This document shows positions 1 to 6,321 of a DNA stretch of 7,748 nt, one piece after another. The notes below the pieces were generated by a model. The model saw nothing but the letters and a program-made list of their open reading frames with translations, was not told the DNA's origin and did not search any database. Every line of letters starts with the position of its first letter. Position 1 is the first letter of the stretch. The position numbers and the translations under genes were made by a program. This stretch comes from Ramlibacter sp. (GTDB taxonomy: Bacteria; Pseudomonadota; Gammaproteobacteria; Burkholderiales; Burkholderiaceae_C), in the NCBI GenBank assembly GCA_023701085.1, contig JAMPXR010000113.1, forward strand, positions 1 to 7,748, in the 5' to 3' direction.

Positions 1-1131
1 GCCTACCGCCGCGGCTTCGCCGGCCGCAAGGCCAGGATCTGCTACGCGATGAAGGCGAACTCGTCGCTGGGCGTGCTCCAGGTCTTCGCCCGCGCCGGAT
101 GCGGTTTCGACATCGTCTCCGGCGGCGAACTCGAGCGCGCGCTGGCCGCGGGGGCCGATGGCGCGGACATACTTTTTTCCGGCGTGGGCAAGACGCGCGC
201 CGAAATGCGCCGCGCGCTGGAGGCCGGGGTCGGCTGCTTCAATGTGGAGAGCGAAGCGGAACTCGAGGTGCTCAACGAAGTGGCGCTGGCCTGCGGCAGG
301 ACGGCCCCGGTGAGCATCCGGGTGAATCCGGACGTGGATCCGAAGACCCATCCGTACATTTCCACGGGCCTGAAGGGCAACAAGTTCGGCATCGCGCATG
401 CGCGCACGCTGGCCGCTTACCGGCGCGCCGCCGGCCTGCCGGGCCTGCGGGTCGCCGGCATCGATTGCCACATCGGCTCGCAGATCACGGACGAGGCGCC
501 CTACCTGGACGCGATGGACCGGGTGCTGGACCTGGTGCAGGCCATCGAGGCGGCCGGCATCCCTATCCACCATATCGACTTCGGCGGCGGCCTGGGCATC
601 AACTACAACGGCGACCAGCCCCCGGCGGCGGATGCGCTGTGGCGCCAATTGTTCGCCAGGATCGACGCGCGCGGTTTCGGGGACCGGCAGTTCATGATCG
701 AGCCCGGCCGCTCGCTCGTGGGCAACGCGGGGCTGTGCGTAACCGAAGTGCTGTACCTCAAGCCGGGGGAGCAAAAGAACTTCTGCATCGTCGACGCGGC
801 CATGAACGACCTGCCGCGGCCGGCCATGTACCAGGCCTACCACGCCATCGTCCCGGTGGCCGGACACCGGGGCACCGCGCAGCGGGTCTATGACGTGGTC
901 GGGCCGGTGTGCGAAAGCGGCGACTGGATCGGGCGCGACCGGACGCTGACCGTGCAGCCGGGCGATTTCCTCGCCGTGCTGTCCGCCGGCGCCTACTGCA
1001 TGAGCATGGCCAGCAACTACAACACGCGCGGACGCGCGGCCGAAGTGCTGGTGGATGGGGACAGCGTTCACTTGATCCGCGAACGCGAATCGGCGGTCGA
1101 CCAGATGCGGTCGGAACGGCTGCTGCCCTGA
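1..1131 (+). CDS. lysA: diaminopimelate decarboxylase, 5'-truncated by the window edge
   Basis: PLP-dependent fold-III enzyme that decarboxylates meso-diaminopimelate to L-lysine, the last step of the DAP pathway, in the cytoplasm. The frame is open from base 1 and ends in TGA at 1129-1131, giving 376 visible residues; by comparison with the usual length of about 415-420, roughly 40 N-terminal residues lie outside. Visible motifs (numbered from the window edge): YAMKAN with the Schiff-base lysine at 18; HIGSQ near 157-161; the glycine-rich phosphate-binding GGGLG at 195-199; EPGR at 234-237; CESGD at 304-308, holding the active-site cysteine contributed across the dimer; and YCMSMASNYNTR at 332-343. 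All residues expected for LysA are present, so the gene looks intact. An ATG at 49 is inside the lysine motif and is not the start. It is convergent with msrQ, with 15 bases between the stop codons. Confidence 0.96.
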   Translation, partial: AYRRGFAGRKARICYAMKANSSLGVLQVFARAGCGFDIVSGGELERALAAGADGADILFSGVGKTRAEMRRALEAGVGCFNVESEAELEVLNEVALACGRTAPVSIRVNPDVDPKTHPYISTGLKGNKFGIAHARTLAAYRRAAGLPGLRVAGIDCHIGSQITDEAPYLDAMDRVLDLVQAIEAAGIPIHHIDFGGGLGINYNGDQPPAADALWRQLFARIDARGFGDRQFMIEPGRSLVGNAGLCVTEVLYLKPGEQKNFCIVDAAMNDLPRPAMYQAYHAIVPVAGHRGTAQRVYDVVGPVCESGDWIGRDRTLTVQPGDFLAVLSAGAYCMSMASNYNTRGRAAEVLVDGDSVHLIRERESAVDQMRSERLLP

Positions 1132-1140
1132 AGGAGCGAA

Positions 1141-1155
1141 CCGGGTTCAGCCCGG
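1141..1155. terminator. short hairpin between convergent lysA and msrQ
   Basis: CCGGG (1141-1145) and CCCGG (1151-1155) form a perfect 5-bp stem around a TTCAG loop that contains the msrQ stop codon. It sits exactly between the two convergent genes and could serve both. There is no T-tract on either side, so its action as an intrinsic terminator is only a suggestion. Confidence 0.3.
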
Positions 1156-1824
1156 CCGGCGACGCACCGGTGCCGCGGCCAGCGCCGGCGGCAGACGCCT
1201 CTTGTGAAGATGCTGCGCCGCGCGCCAGCCCAGCAGCGCGAACACGATCAGGGCGTACACCGCCACCTCGCCGAAATCGTTCTTGCCGGCGCGCATCCAG
1301 AAGAAGTGCAGGATGCCCAGCGCGGCGATCGCGTAGACCAGCTTGTGCAGCATCTGCCAGCGCGCGGCGCCCAGCGCCTTCACCGCCCGGTTGAACGAGG
1401 TGGCGGCCAGCGGTGTCAGCAGGAGAAAGCCGCAAAAGCCCACCAGGATGAAGGGCCGTTTGGCGATGTCCTTGGCGATCTCGCCGGGGTCGAACCCCAT
1501 GTCGAACCAGCTGTAGCTCAGGAAGTGAAGCACGACATAGAAGTAGACGAACAGGCCGGTCATGCGGCGAAAGCGCGCGAGGGCAGGCGTGCCGGTGATC
1601 ACCCGCAGCGGCGTCACGGCCAGCGTGATGCACAGAAAACGCAGCGTCCAGTCCCCGGTGGAGCGGCTCAGGTATTCCGCGGGGTTGGCGCCCAGGTTGT
1701 CCGTGATCGCGCCATACAGCAGCCAGGCAAAGGGCAGCAGGGCGAGCACGAACACCAGCGGCTTGGCCGCCGGGTGCAGGAGCGCCCCCGCCGCCCGCTT
1801 GCGCCAGGTTCCTGGAGTGGCCAT
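1147..1824 (-). CDS. msrQ: MsrQ, haem-binding membrane subunit of the periplasmic methionine sulfoxide reductase
   Basis: Inner-membrane b-type cytochrome of the ferric-reductase-like family (formerly YedZ) that passes electrons from the quinone pool or flavin reductases to periplasmic MsrP. The 225-residue protein has about six hydrophobic segments (roughly 22-41, 60-75, 91-107, 124-142, 158-176, 187-201). Three histidines sit where the family's haem ligands lie: H100 in YVVLHFLSY, H160 in QMLHKLVY and H173 in GILHFFW. The length is close to that of E. coli MsrQ, with a basic, alanine/proline-rich C-terminal tail. The ATG (1824-1822) shares its A with the TGA of msrP, so translation is probably coupled; a purine-rich GAAGAAGAA just upstream may act as the ribosome binding site. 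It is second in the msrP-msrQ operon. Confidence 0.95.
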   Translation of the reverse strand: MATPGTWRKRAAGALLHPAAKPLVFVLALLPFAWLLYGAITDNLGANPAEYLSRSTGDWTLRFLCITLAVTPLRVITGTPALARFRRMTGLFVYFYVVLHFLSYSWFDMGFDPGEIAKDIAKRPFILVGFCGFLLLTPLAATSFNRAVKALGAARWQMLHKLVYAIAALGILHFFWMRAGKNDFGEVAVYALIVFALLGWRAAQHLHKRRLPPALAAAPVRRRPG

Positions 1825-2819
1825 CAGTAATTCTTCTTCAGGTCCATGCCCGCGTACAGCTGGCCGACCTGCGCCTCGTAGCCGTTGAACATCAGCGTCT
1901 TGCGCTTCTTGGCGAACAGGCCGTCCTCGCCGATGCGCCGCTCCGTGGCCTGCGACCAGCGCGGATGGTCCACGTTCGGGTTCACGTTGGAGTAGAAGCC
2001 GTACTCATTGGCGGCCGCCTTGTTCCACGCGGTCTTCGGCTCGCGGTCGGTGAAGCGGATTCGCACCAGGCTCTTGCCGCTCTTGAATCCATACTTCCAG
2101 GGCACCACCAGCCGCAGCGGCGCGCCGTTCTGGTTGGGCAGCACCTCGCCGTACATGCCGAACGCCAGCAGCGTGAGCGGATGCGTGGCCTCGTCCATGC
2201 GCAGTCCTTCCACATAGGGCCAATCCAGGACCCTCGAGGTCACATAAGGCATGGTCTTGGGATCGGCCAGGGTGACGAATTCGACGAACTTCGCGTTGCC
2301 CAGCGGCTCGACCTTCTCGATCAGCTTGGACAGCGAATAGCCGACCCAGGGGATCACCATGGACCAGCCTTCCACGCAGCGCAGCCGGTAGATCCGCTCT
2401 TCCTGCGCGCTGAGCTTGAGCAGGTCGTCCAGTACGTATTTGGCGGGCTTTTTCACCAGGCCCTCGACCTCCACCGTCCAGGGGCTGGTCTTGAGCGTGT
2501 GCGCGTTCTTCACCGGGTCGGCCTTGTCCGTGCCGAACTCATAAAAATTGTTGTAGCTCGTCGCGTCCTTGTACTCGGTGACCTTTTCCATGGTCACCGC
2601 GCCGGCGACCGCCGACTTGCCACCCGCCAGCGCCGCCAGTTTCCCTGGCCGCTGCACCTGGGCCAGCGCCTCGCGCGATGCCCAGGACGCAAGCGCGGCG
2701 CTGGCCGCGCCCGAAGCCATCAGCCTGAGCAGGTCGCGCCGCCCGAGGTAGGTATCGCGCGGCGTGATTTCACTGGCGACCGGGTGGATAAAGCCGTCCC
2801 GGCGGGTCTGGATCAGCAT
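1824..2819 (-). CDS. msrP: MsrP, Tat-exported molybdoenzyme, periplasmic methionine sulfoxide reductase catalytic subunit
   Basis: Sulfite-oxidase-fold enzyme with a Mo-molybdopterin cofactor that reduces methionine sulfoxide in oxidised periplasmic proteins, using electrons from MsrQ. From the chosen start it has 331 residues, close to E. coli MsrP. The N-terminus has a twin-arginine signal, GRRDLLRLM with R27-R28, then an alanine-rich core and a likely cleavage after ALA near 51-53. The molybdenum-ligating cysteine is C148 in LRCVEGWSM. Other family stretches seen are VEGLVKKP near 118 and [13 protein letters not shown] near 238-250. The start at 2819 is preferred because GGGGA lies about 7 bases upstream; an in-frame ATG at 2864 would add 15 residues, has no visible binding site and would bury the leader dyad in coding sequence. 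The Leu in place of Phe after the twin arginines is a mild departure from the Tat consensus. Confidence 0.95.
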   Translation of the reverse strand: MLIQTRRDGFIHPVASEITPRDTYLGRRDLLRLMASGAASAALASWASREALAQVQRPGKLAALAGGKSAVAGAVTMEKVTEYKDATSYNNFYEFGTDKADPVKNAHTLKTSPWTVEVEGLVKKPAKYVLDDLLKLSAQEERIYRLRCVEGWSMVIPWVGYSLSKLIEKVEPLGNAKFVEFVTLADPKTMPYVTSRVLDWPYVEGLRMDEATHPLTLLAFGMYGEVLPNQNGAPLRLVVPWKYGFKSGKSLVRIRFTDREPKTAWNKAAANEYGFYSNVNPNVDHPRWSQATERRIGEDGLFAKKRKTLMFNGYEAQVGQLYAGMDLKKNY

Positions 2820-2839
2820 GTGTTTTCCCCGAGGATTGA

Positions 2840-2860
2840 CCGTTGGTCTTGGACCGACGG
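2840..2860 (-). promoter_or_regulatory. imperfect dyad in the msrP leader, possible operator
   Basis: On the + strand CCGTTGGTC (2840-2848) faces GACCGACGG (2852-2860), an inverted repeat with eight of nine positions paired and a 3-base spacer. It lies 21-41 bases upstream of the msrP start, where a regulator or a short RNA hairpin would act. The sequence read on the minus strand from 2873 contains GTAAG and then GACC about 17 bases later, an arrangement that loosely resembles extracytoplasmic-function sigma promoters; this reading is weak. No known operator was recognised. Confidence 0.3.
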
Positions 2861-3012
2861 CCATTCTTACAGACCTGGGATTTCGCCGCTGCCGCCTTGT
2901 TCCATGACTGCGCCGCGGTCAGGGGACAGCGGGTCGCCTCTTCAGGGCCATCGCTGGGTCAGGGCGAGGCCGGTGGCCGGGTGTCCGTTCTCCGGCTCAC
3001 GCTCGCGCAGAA

Positions 3013-3037
3013 GCGGGCCCTCCGAAGAGCGGCCCGC
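3013..3037 (-). terminator. hairpin with UUCG tetraloop downstream of the cytochrome c4 gene
   Basis: Read on the minus strand, GCGGGCC, a bulged G, CTC, the loop TTCG, GAG and GGCCCGC form a 10-bp G+C-rich stem closed by the extra-stable cUUCGg loop. It begins 29 bases past the stop codon of the cytochrome gene and is followed by TTCT, a short uridine run. Position, strand and stability fit a Rho-independent terminator that separates this gene from msrPQ, although the T-tract is poor. Confidence 0.7.
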
Positions 3038-3065
3038 CTGGGTGTCTGTCAAACGTGGGGGCGCG

Positions 3066-3755
3066 TCAGCGCAGCCCGGCAATGTAGTCGGCCACCGCCT
3101 TGATTTCCCGGTCGTTCAGCTTGGCCGCGACCTGGGCCATCATCAGGCTGTTCTTGCGGGCGCCGTCGCGGAACCCGAGCAGCTGGGCGGTCGTGTAGTC
3201 GGCATGCTGGCCGGACAGCCGCGGAAACTGGGAAGGGACGCCGGCCCCGTTGGGGCTGTGGCAGCCGGCGCAGGCCGCAACCTGGCGCTCGCCGATACCG
3301 CCGCGGTAGATGCGCTCGCCCAGCGTCACCAGTTCCCTGTCCTTGGCGAAGCCAGGCTTGGCCTTTTGCGTGCCGACCCAGTAGGCGATGTTCTTCATGT
3401 CGGCTTCGGACAGCTGGGACGCGAAGCCCTGCATGATCGGGCTGGGACGCTTGCCGTTCTTGAACTCCTGCAGCTGCTTGACCAGGTATTCGGGGTGCTG
3501 GTACGCCAGCTTGGGGTTGGCCGGCACGCCGGAATTGCCGTCGGGACCATGGCAAGCGGCGCACACCGCCGCGAACTTTTGCTGGCCTTGCGCGAGATCC
3601 GGCTTGGCGGCGGCGGGCGCCGCCGCAGGGGCGGCAGGCGCAGGCGCAGCCGCAGCCGCCGGCGTGGCGGGCACGGCGGGCTTTTCCTCCGCGGCGAACG
3701 CGGAGGACGCGGCCGCCATCAGGGCGGTCGTCAGCAGGCAGGCAAGCAGCTTCAT
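3066..3755 (-). CDS. diheme cytochrome c4-type protein, periplasmic
   Basis: Periplasmic electron carrier with two covalently bound c-type haems, in this family usually delivering electrons from the bc1 complex to terminal oxidases. The 229-residue precursor starts with a Sec signal peptide (MKLLACLLTTALMAAASSAFA, cleavage near 21-22). A stretch of mostly alanine and proline follows at about 25-50, then two tandem cytochrome c domains with CAACH at 65-69 and CAGCH at 162-166. Likely axial methionines are M108 (SPIMQGF) and M205 or M206 (NSLMMAQ). The ATG at 3755 is chosen because it begins a textbook signal peptide; a TTG at 3773 is in frame but adds an atypical MPPLPT. No clear Shine-Dalgarno sequence is visible. 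It is transcribed away from engB and ends in the hairpin at 3013-3037. Exact redox partners cannot be told from the sequence; the gene's closeness to msrPQ does not by itself link them. Confidence 0.92.
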   Translation of the reverse strand: MKLLACLLTTALMAAASSAFAAEEKPAVPATPAAAAAPAPAAPAAAPAAAKPDLAQGQQKFAAVCAACHGPDGNSGVPANPKLAYQHPEYLVKQLQEFKNGKRPSPIMQGFASQLSEADMKNIAYWVGTQKAKPGFAKDRELVTLGERIYRGGIGERQVAACAGCHSPNGAGVPSQFPRLSGQHADYTTAQLLGFRDGARKNSLMMAQVAAKLNDREIKAVADYIAGLR

Positions 3756-3782
3756 CGTCGGCAATGGGGGCAAAAGCTGCTA

Positions 3783-3792
3783 ATTCTACAAT
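3783..3792. promoter_or_regulatory. overlapping -10 elements between cytochrome c4 and engB
   Basis: TACAAT at 3787-3792 on the + strand matches the sigma-70 -10 consensus in five of six positions and would give engB a leader of about 30 bases. Overlapping it, 3783-3788 reads TAGAAT on the minus strand and would serve the cytochrome gene. Neither has a convincing -35 at 16-18 bases. The two start codons are only 74 bases apart, so shared control by one short promoter region is likely, but the exact elements are inferred. Confidence 0.5.
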
Positions 3793-3829
3793 GCCGAACT
3801 CGGGTCATCCCCCGATGAAAGGCACCTCG

Positions 3830-4543
3830 ATGAGCTCCGCCCCGGGCCAGACCAGCGGCACCCGGACCGCAGACCCCGTTTCGGCACGAGCCGCGCCCGC
3901 GACGGCCGCGTCCGCCGTGGCCTGGATGCATACGGCGCGCTTTCTCACCACCGCGCCCCGGCTCGAATTCCTGCCGGCGCTGGATGTGCCCGAGATCGCC
4001 TTCGTCGGCCGCTCCAACGCGGGCAAGTCCACCTGCATCAATACGCTGACTCAGCAAAAGCGGCTGGCCTTCGCCTCCAAGACGCCCGGGAGGACGCAAA
4101 GCATCAATCTGTTCGCGCTGGGCAAGCAGGGCGTGACCGACGCGGTGCTGGCCGACCTGCCCGGCTACGGCTACGCGGCCGTGCCCCGGCAGGACAAGGA
4201 GCGCTGGCAGCAGGTGATGGCGGCCTACCTGGTCACGCGCGAGAACCTGCGCGCCGTGGTGCTGCTGTGCGATCCGCGCCAGGGGCTGACGCAGCTCGAC
4301 GATATCCTGCTGGAGGTCATCCGCCCCCGGGTCGAGCAGGGCCTGAAGTTGCTGCTGCTGCTGACCAAGTCGGACAAGCTCAGCCGCGGCGAGCAGGCAA
4401 AGGCGCTGTCCATTGCGCGACTGCAGGCCGGTGGCGGAGAGGTCAAGCTGTTCTCGGCCCTGAAGAAGCAGGGCGTGCCCGAAACGTCCCTGCTGCTGTG
4501 GCAGTGGGCCCACCCCGCGACCGCCGAGCCGTCCACTCCATGA
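3830..4543 (+). CDS. engB: EngB/YihA/YsxC ribosome biogenesis GTPase
   Basis: TRAFAC-class GTPase required for assembly of the large ribosomal subunit; also annotated YihA or YsxC. The full set of G motifs is visible in the 237-residue product: G1 GRSNAGKS at 60-67, G2 region TPGRTQ at 85-90, G3 DLPGYG at 109-114, G4 TKSD at 179-182 and G5 SAL at 209-211. The start at 3830 is chosen because AAAGG lies about 8 bases upstream; in-frame ATGs at 3764, 3791 and 3815 lack this. Even so, the first 32 residues are a Ser/Thr/Ala/Pro-rich stretch absent from the usual EngB of about 210 residues, and the conserved part begins at MHTARFLTT, whose ATG is at 3926 with only a weak upstream site. The stop overlaps the start of the downstream hydrolase by ATGA. 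Confidence 0.95.
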   Translation: MSSAPGQTSGTRTADPVSARAAPATAASAVAWMHTARFLTTAPRLEFLPALDVPEIAFVGRSNAGKSTCINTLTQQKRLAFASKTPGRTQSINLFALGKQGVTDAVLADLPGYGYAAVPRQDKERWQQVMAAYLVTRENLRAVVLLCDPRQGLTQLDDILLEVIRPRVEQGLKLLLLLTKSDKLSRGEQAKALSIARLQAGGGEVKLFSALKKQGVPETSLLLWQWAHPATAEPSTP

Positions 4544-5430
4544 TCGAAAGATTCCAGCATTCCCTGGCGCATGGCATCACCCTCAGCTGCCGCGCCGCCG
4601 GCCAGATCGGCCGCCCCGGCCTCATGTTCCTGCACGGCTTTCCCGAGGCGGCCTTCGTCTGGGACGAACTGCTGGAACATTTCGCCCGGCCCGAGAATGG
4701 CGGCTACCGCTGCCTGGCGCCCAACCTGCGCGGCTACGAGAAATCCAGCCAGCCGTCCGAGGTCCAGGCCTATCGGGCGAAACACCTGGTGCAGGACATC
4801 GCCGCGCTGATCCGGGACCAGGGCTCGCCCCTGGAATGCCTGGTGGCGCACGACTGGGGCGGGGCGGTCGGATGGAACCTGGCCAATCAACTGCCCGCGC
4901 TGACGAAGAAACTGGCCATCGTCAACTCGCCGCATCCCGGGACTTTCCTGCGCGAGCTCCAATCCAACCCGCGCCAGCAGGCGGCCAGCGCCTACATGAA
5001 CTTCCTGATCCGGCCCGATGCCGAGGCTATCCTGCGCGGGGACGATTACCGCAGGCTGTGGGAGTTCTTCACGCACTGGGGCTCCGCGCCCTGGCTCACC
5101 GAGAGCCTCAAGCAGCAGTACCGTGAGGTCTGGGACGCCAGCCTGACCGGCGGCTGCAACTATTACCGGGCGTCGCCGCTGCGCCCGCCGCGGCCGCAGG
5201 ACCCCGCGGCCGCGGCCATCACGCTGCCGCGCGAGATGCTCGGCGTGGACCTGCCCACCCTGGTGCTCTGGGGCATGGACGACGGCGCGCTGCTGCCCAG
5301 TTTGGTCGACGGATTGGAGGAGTACGTGCCGCGGCTCACCCTGGAGAAAGTGGAAGGTGCCAGCCACTGGATCATCCACGAGCGCCCGCAGTGGGTCGCG
5401 CGGCGCCTGGGGGCATTCCTGCGCGAATGA
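4540..5430 (+). CDS. alpha/beta hydrolase, epoxide-hydrolase-like
   Basis: A 296-residue alpha/beta-hydrolase-fold protein without signal peptide, presumably cytoplasmic. HGFPE at 32-36 gives the oxyanion-hole motif typical of epoxide hydrolases and haloalkane dehalogenases. The nucleophile elbow is AHDWGGAVGW with D105, so the nucleophile is aspartate, not serine. A candidate acid is D247 or D248 in GMDDG, and the catalytic base is H276 in GASHW. Y209 in NYYR matches one of the two lid tyrosines that activate the epoxide oxygen in soluble epoxide hydrolases, and Y152 could be the other. HDWGG favours epoxide hydrolase over haloalkane or fluoroacetate dehalogenase, but the natural substrate is unknown. 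The ATG lies inside the last codons of engB (ATGA overlap) with no strong ribosome binding site, so translational coupling is likely. It converges on the acyltransferase genes with 27 bases between stop codons. Confidence 0.88.
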   Translation: MIERFQHSLAHGITLSCRAAGQIGRPGLMFLHGFPEAAFVWDELLEHFARPENGGYRCLAPNLRGYEKSSQPSEVQAYRAKHLVQDIAALIRDQGSPLECLVAHDWGGAVGWNLANQLPALTKKLAIVNSPHPGTFLRELQSNPRQQAASAYMNFLIRPDAEAILRGDDYRRLWEFFTHWGSAPWLTESLKQQYREVWDASLTGGCNYYRASPLRPPRPQDPAAAAITLPREMLGVDLPTLVLWGMDDGALLPSLVDGLEEYVPRLTLEKVEGASHWIIHERPQWVARRLGAFLRE

Positions 5431-5431
5431 A

Positions 5432-5450
5432 GCGGGACGGCGCCGCCCGC
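5432..5450. terminator. G+C-rich inverted repeat between convergent genes
   Basis: GCGGG (5432-5436) and CCCGC (5446-5450) enclose the self-complementary CGGCGCCG, giving a compact hairpin in the 27-base gap between the hydrolase and the acyltransferase stop codons. On the minus strand the hairpin is followed by TTCATT; on the + strand no T-run follows. It may be a weak terminator for the acyltransferase operon, but stems like this also arise by chance at this base composition. Confidence 0.35.
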
Positions 5451-5457
5451 GCCGCCC

Positions 5458-6321
5458 TCAATAGACGCGCGGCATTCCCGCCGGGCGCGTCTTGAAACGC
5501 TTGTGCACCCAGTAGTACTGGTCGGGCATCGCATCGATGTAGCCCTGCAGGCGCTGGTTCATGAGCGCGGTGTCGCGCGCCGCATCCGCGGACGGGAAAT
5601 CGTTCCACGCCGGCAGCACCCGGACTTCGTAGCCTTGGGGCGTCAGTCGCGTCACCACCGGCACGACCTTGGCGCGGCCCAGCCGCGCGAAGCGGGAAAG
5701 CGAGGGCACGGTGGCCGCCGGCACGCCATAGAACGGCACGAAGATCGATTCCTCGGGCCCGAAGTTCATGTCGGGCAGCAGGTACAGCGGTGCGCCCTCG
5801 CGCAATGCCGCCACGATCGTCTTGACGCCGTCGATGCGCCCGAACAGCCGCCCGGCGCCGAAGCGCCGCCGGCTTTCCAGGATCCATGCGTCCAGCACCT
5901 TGTTGGCCTGGTTGGTGTAGATGGTGGTGAACTGCCGCGGCAGCTGCTGGGTGAGCGCGGTCCAGCCCGCGTCCATGCCCACGAAGTGCGGCGCGAAGAT
6001 CACCGTGGGCGCGCTGCCCGCCAGCTCGTCGACGGCGCCGGCCAGCGCGAGCCGCCGCCGCGTGAGCTCCGGCTTGCCGTGCCACAGCCAGCCGCGGTCC
6101 AGCCAGGCCTGGGCCACGCGCACGAAGACGCGCGGTACCAGCGCGCGGCGCCGGCGCTCGCTCCACTGCGGAAAGCACAGGGCCAGGTTGACCCGCACGA
6201 CACGGCAGCGCGACGCCACCACCAGGTAGAGAAACCAGCCCAGGCACCAGCCCAGGGCGCGCGTCCACGCCAGCGGCAGGTGCGCCAGCAGCCGCATGAA
6301 CAGGATGCCCAGCCGGCTCAT
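5458..6321 (-). CDS. lpxL: LpxL/HtrB-family lipid A late acyltransferase (HX4D type)
   Basis: Inner-membrane acyltransferase that adds a secondary acyl chain from acyl-ACP to the Kdo-lipid A precursor. The 287-residue protein has an N-terminal hydrophobic segment (about 18-36). The catalytic HX4D/E motif is APHFVGMDAG with H112 and D117. Further family blocks are LLPDMNFGPEESIFVPFYG at 181-199 and the C-terminal YWVHKRFKTRP at 270-280, the latter highly typical of LpxL. The start is fixed by the 4-base ATGA overlap with the end of the upstream acyltransferase gene and by GGAAGAAGGG just before the ATG. Bordetella pertussis is known to carry two adjacent lpxL paralogues acting at different positions of lipid A; which of those this gene matches cannot be decided here, nor can the acyl chain. 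Confidence 0.93.
   Translation of the reverse strand: MSRLGILFMRLLAHLPLAWTRALGWCLGWFLYLVVASRCRVVRVNLALCFPQWSERRRRALVPRVFVRVAQAWLDRGWLWHGKPELTRRRLALAGAVDELAGSAPTVIFAPHFVGMDAGWTALTQQLPRQFTTIYTNQANKVLDAWILESRRRFGAGRLFGRIDGVKTIVAALREGAPLYLLPDMNFGPEESIFVPFYGVPAATVPSLSRFARLGRAKVVPVVTRLTPQGYEVRVLPAWNDFPSADAARDTALMNQRLQGYIDAMPDQYYWVHKRFKTRPAGMPRVY

Noticed and set aside
2906..2924. TGAC-N9-GTCA dyad (2905-2921 region) as a regulator site for msrP
   Set aside because: Four-base arms with a 9-base G+C-rich spacer are expected by chance, and the site is about 90 bases from the start codon with no second copy.
2843..3103. Possible 86-residue protein in the msrP-cytochrome gap on the + strand
   Set aside because: It covers the msrP leader, the terminator hairpin and the end of the cytochrome gene, and its start lacks a ribosome binding site.
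1965..3818. A 617-codon open frame on the + strand across msrP, the intergenic gap and the cytochrome gene
   Set aside because: It is antisense to two genes with complete family motifs; its product is rich in His, Arg, Gly and Gln without any recognisable domain, as expected of an antisense frame in high G+C DNA.
4225..5379. A 384-codon minus-strand frame opposite engB and the hydrolase
   Set aside because: Both + strand genes have full catalytic motifs; the antisense product shows none.
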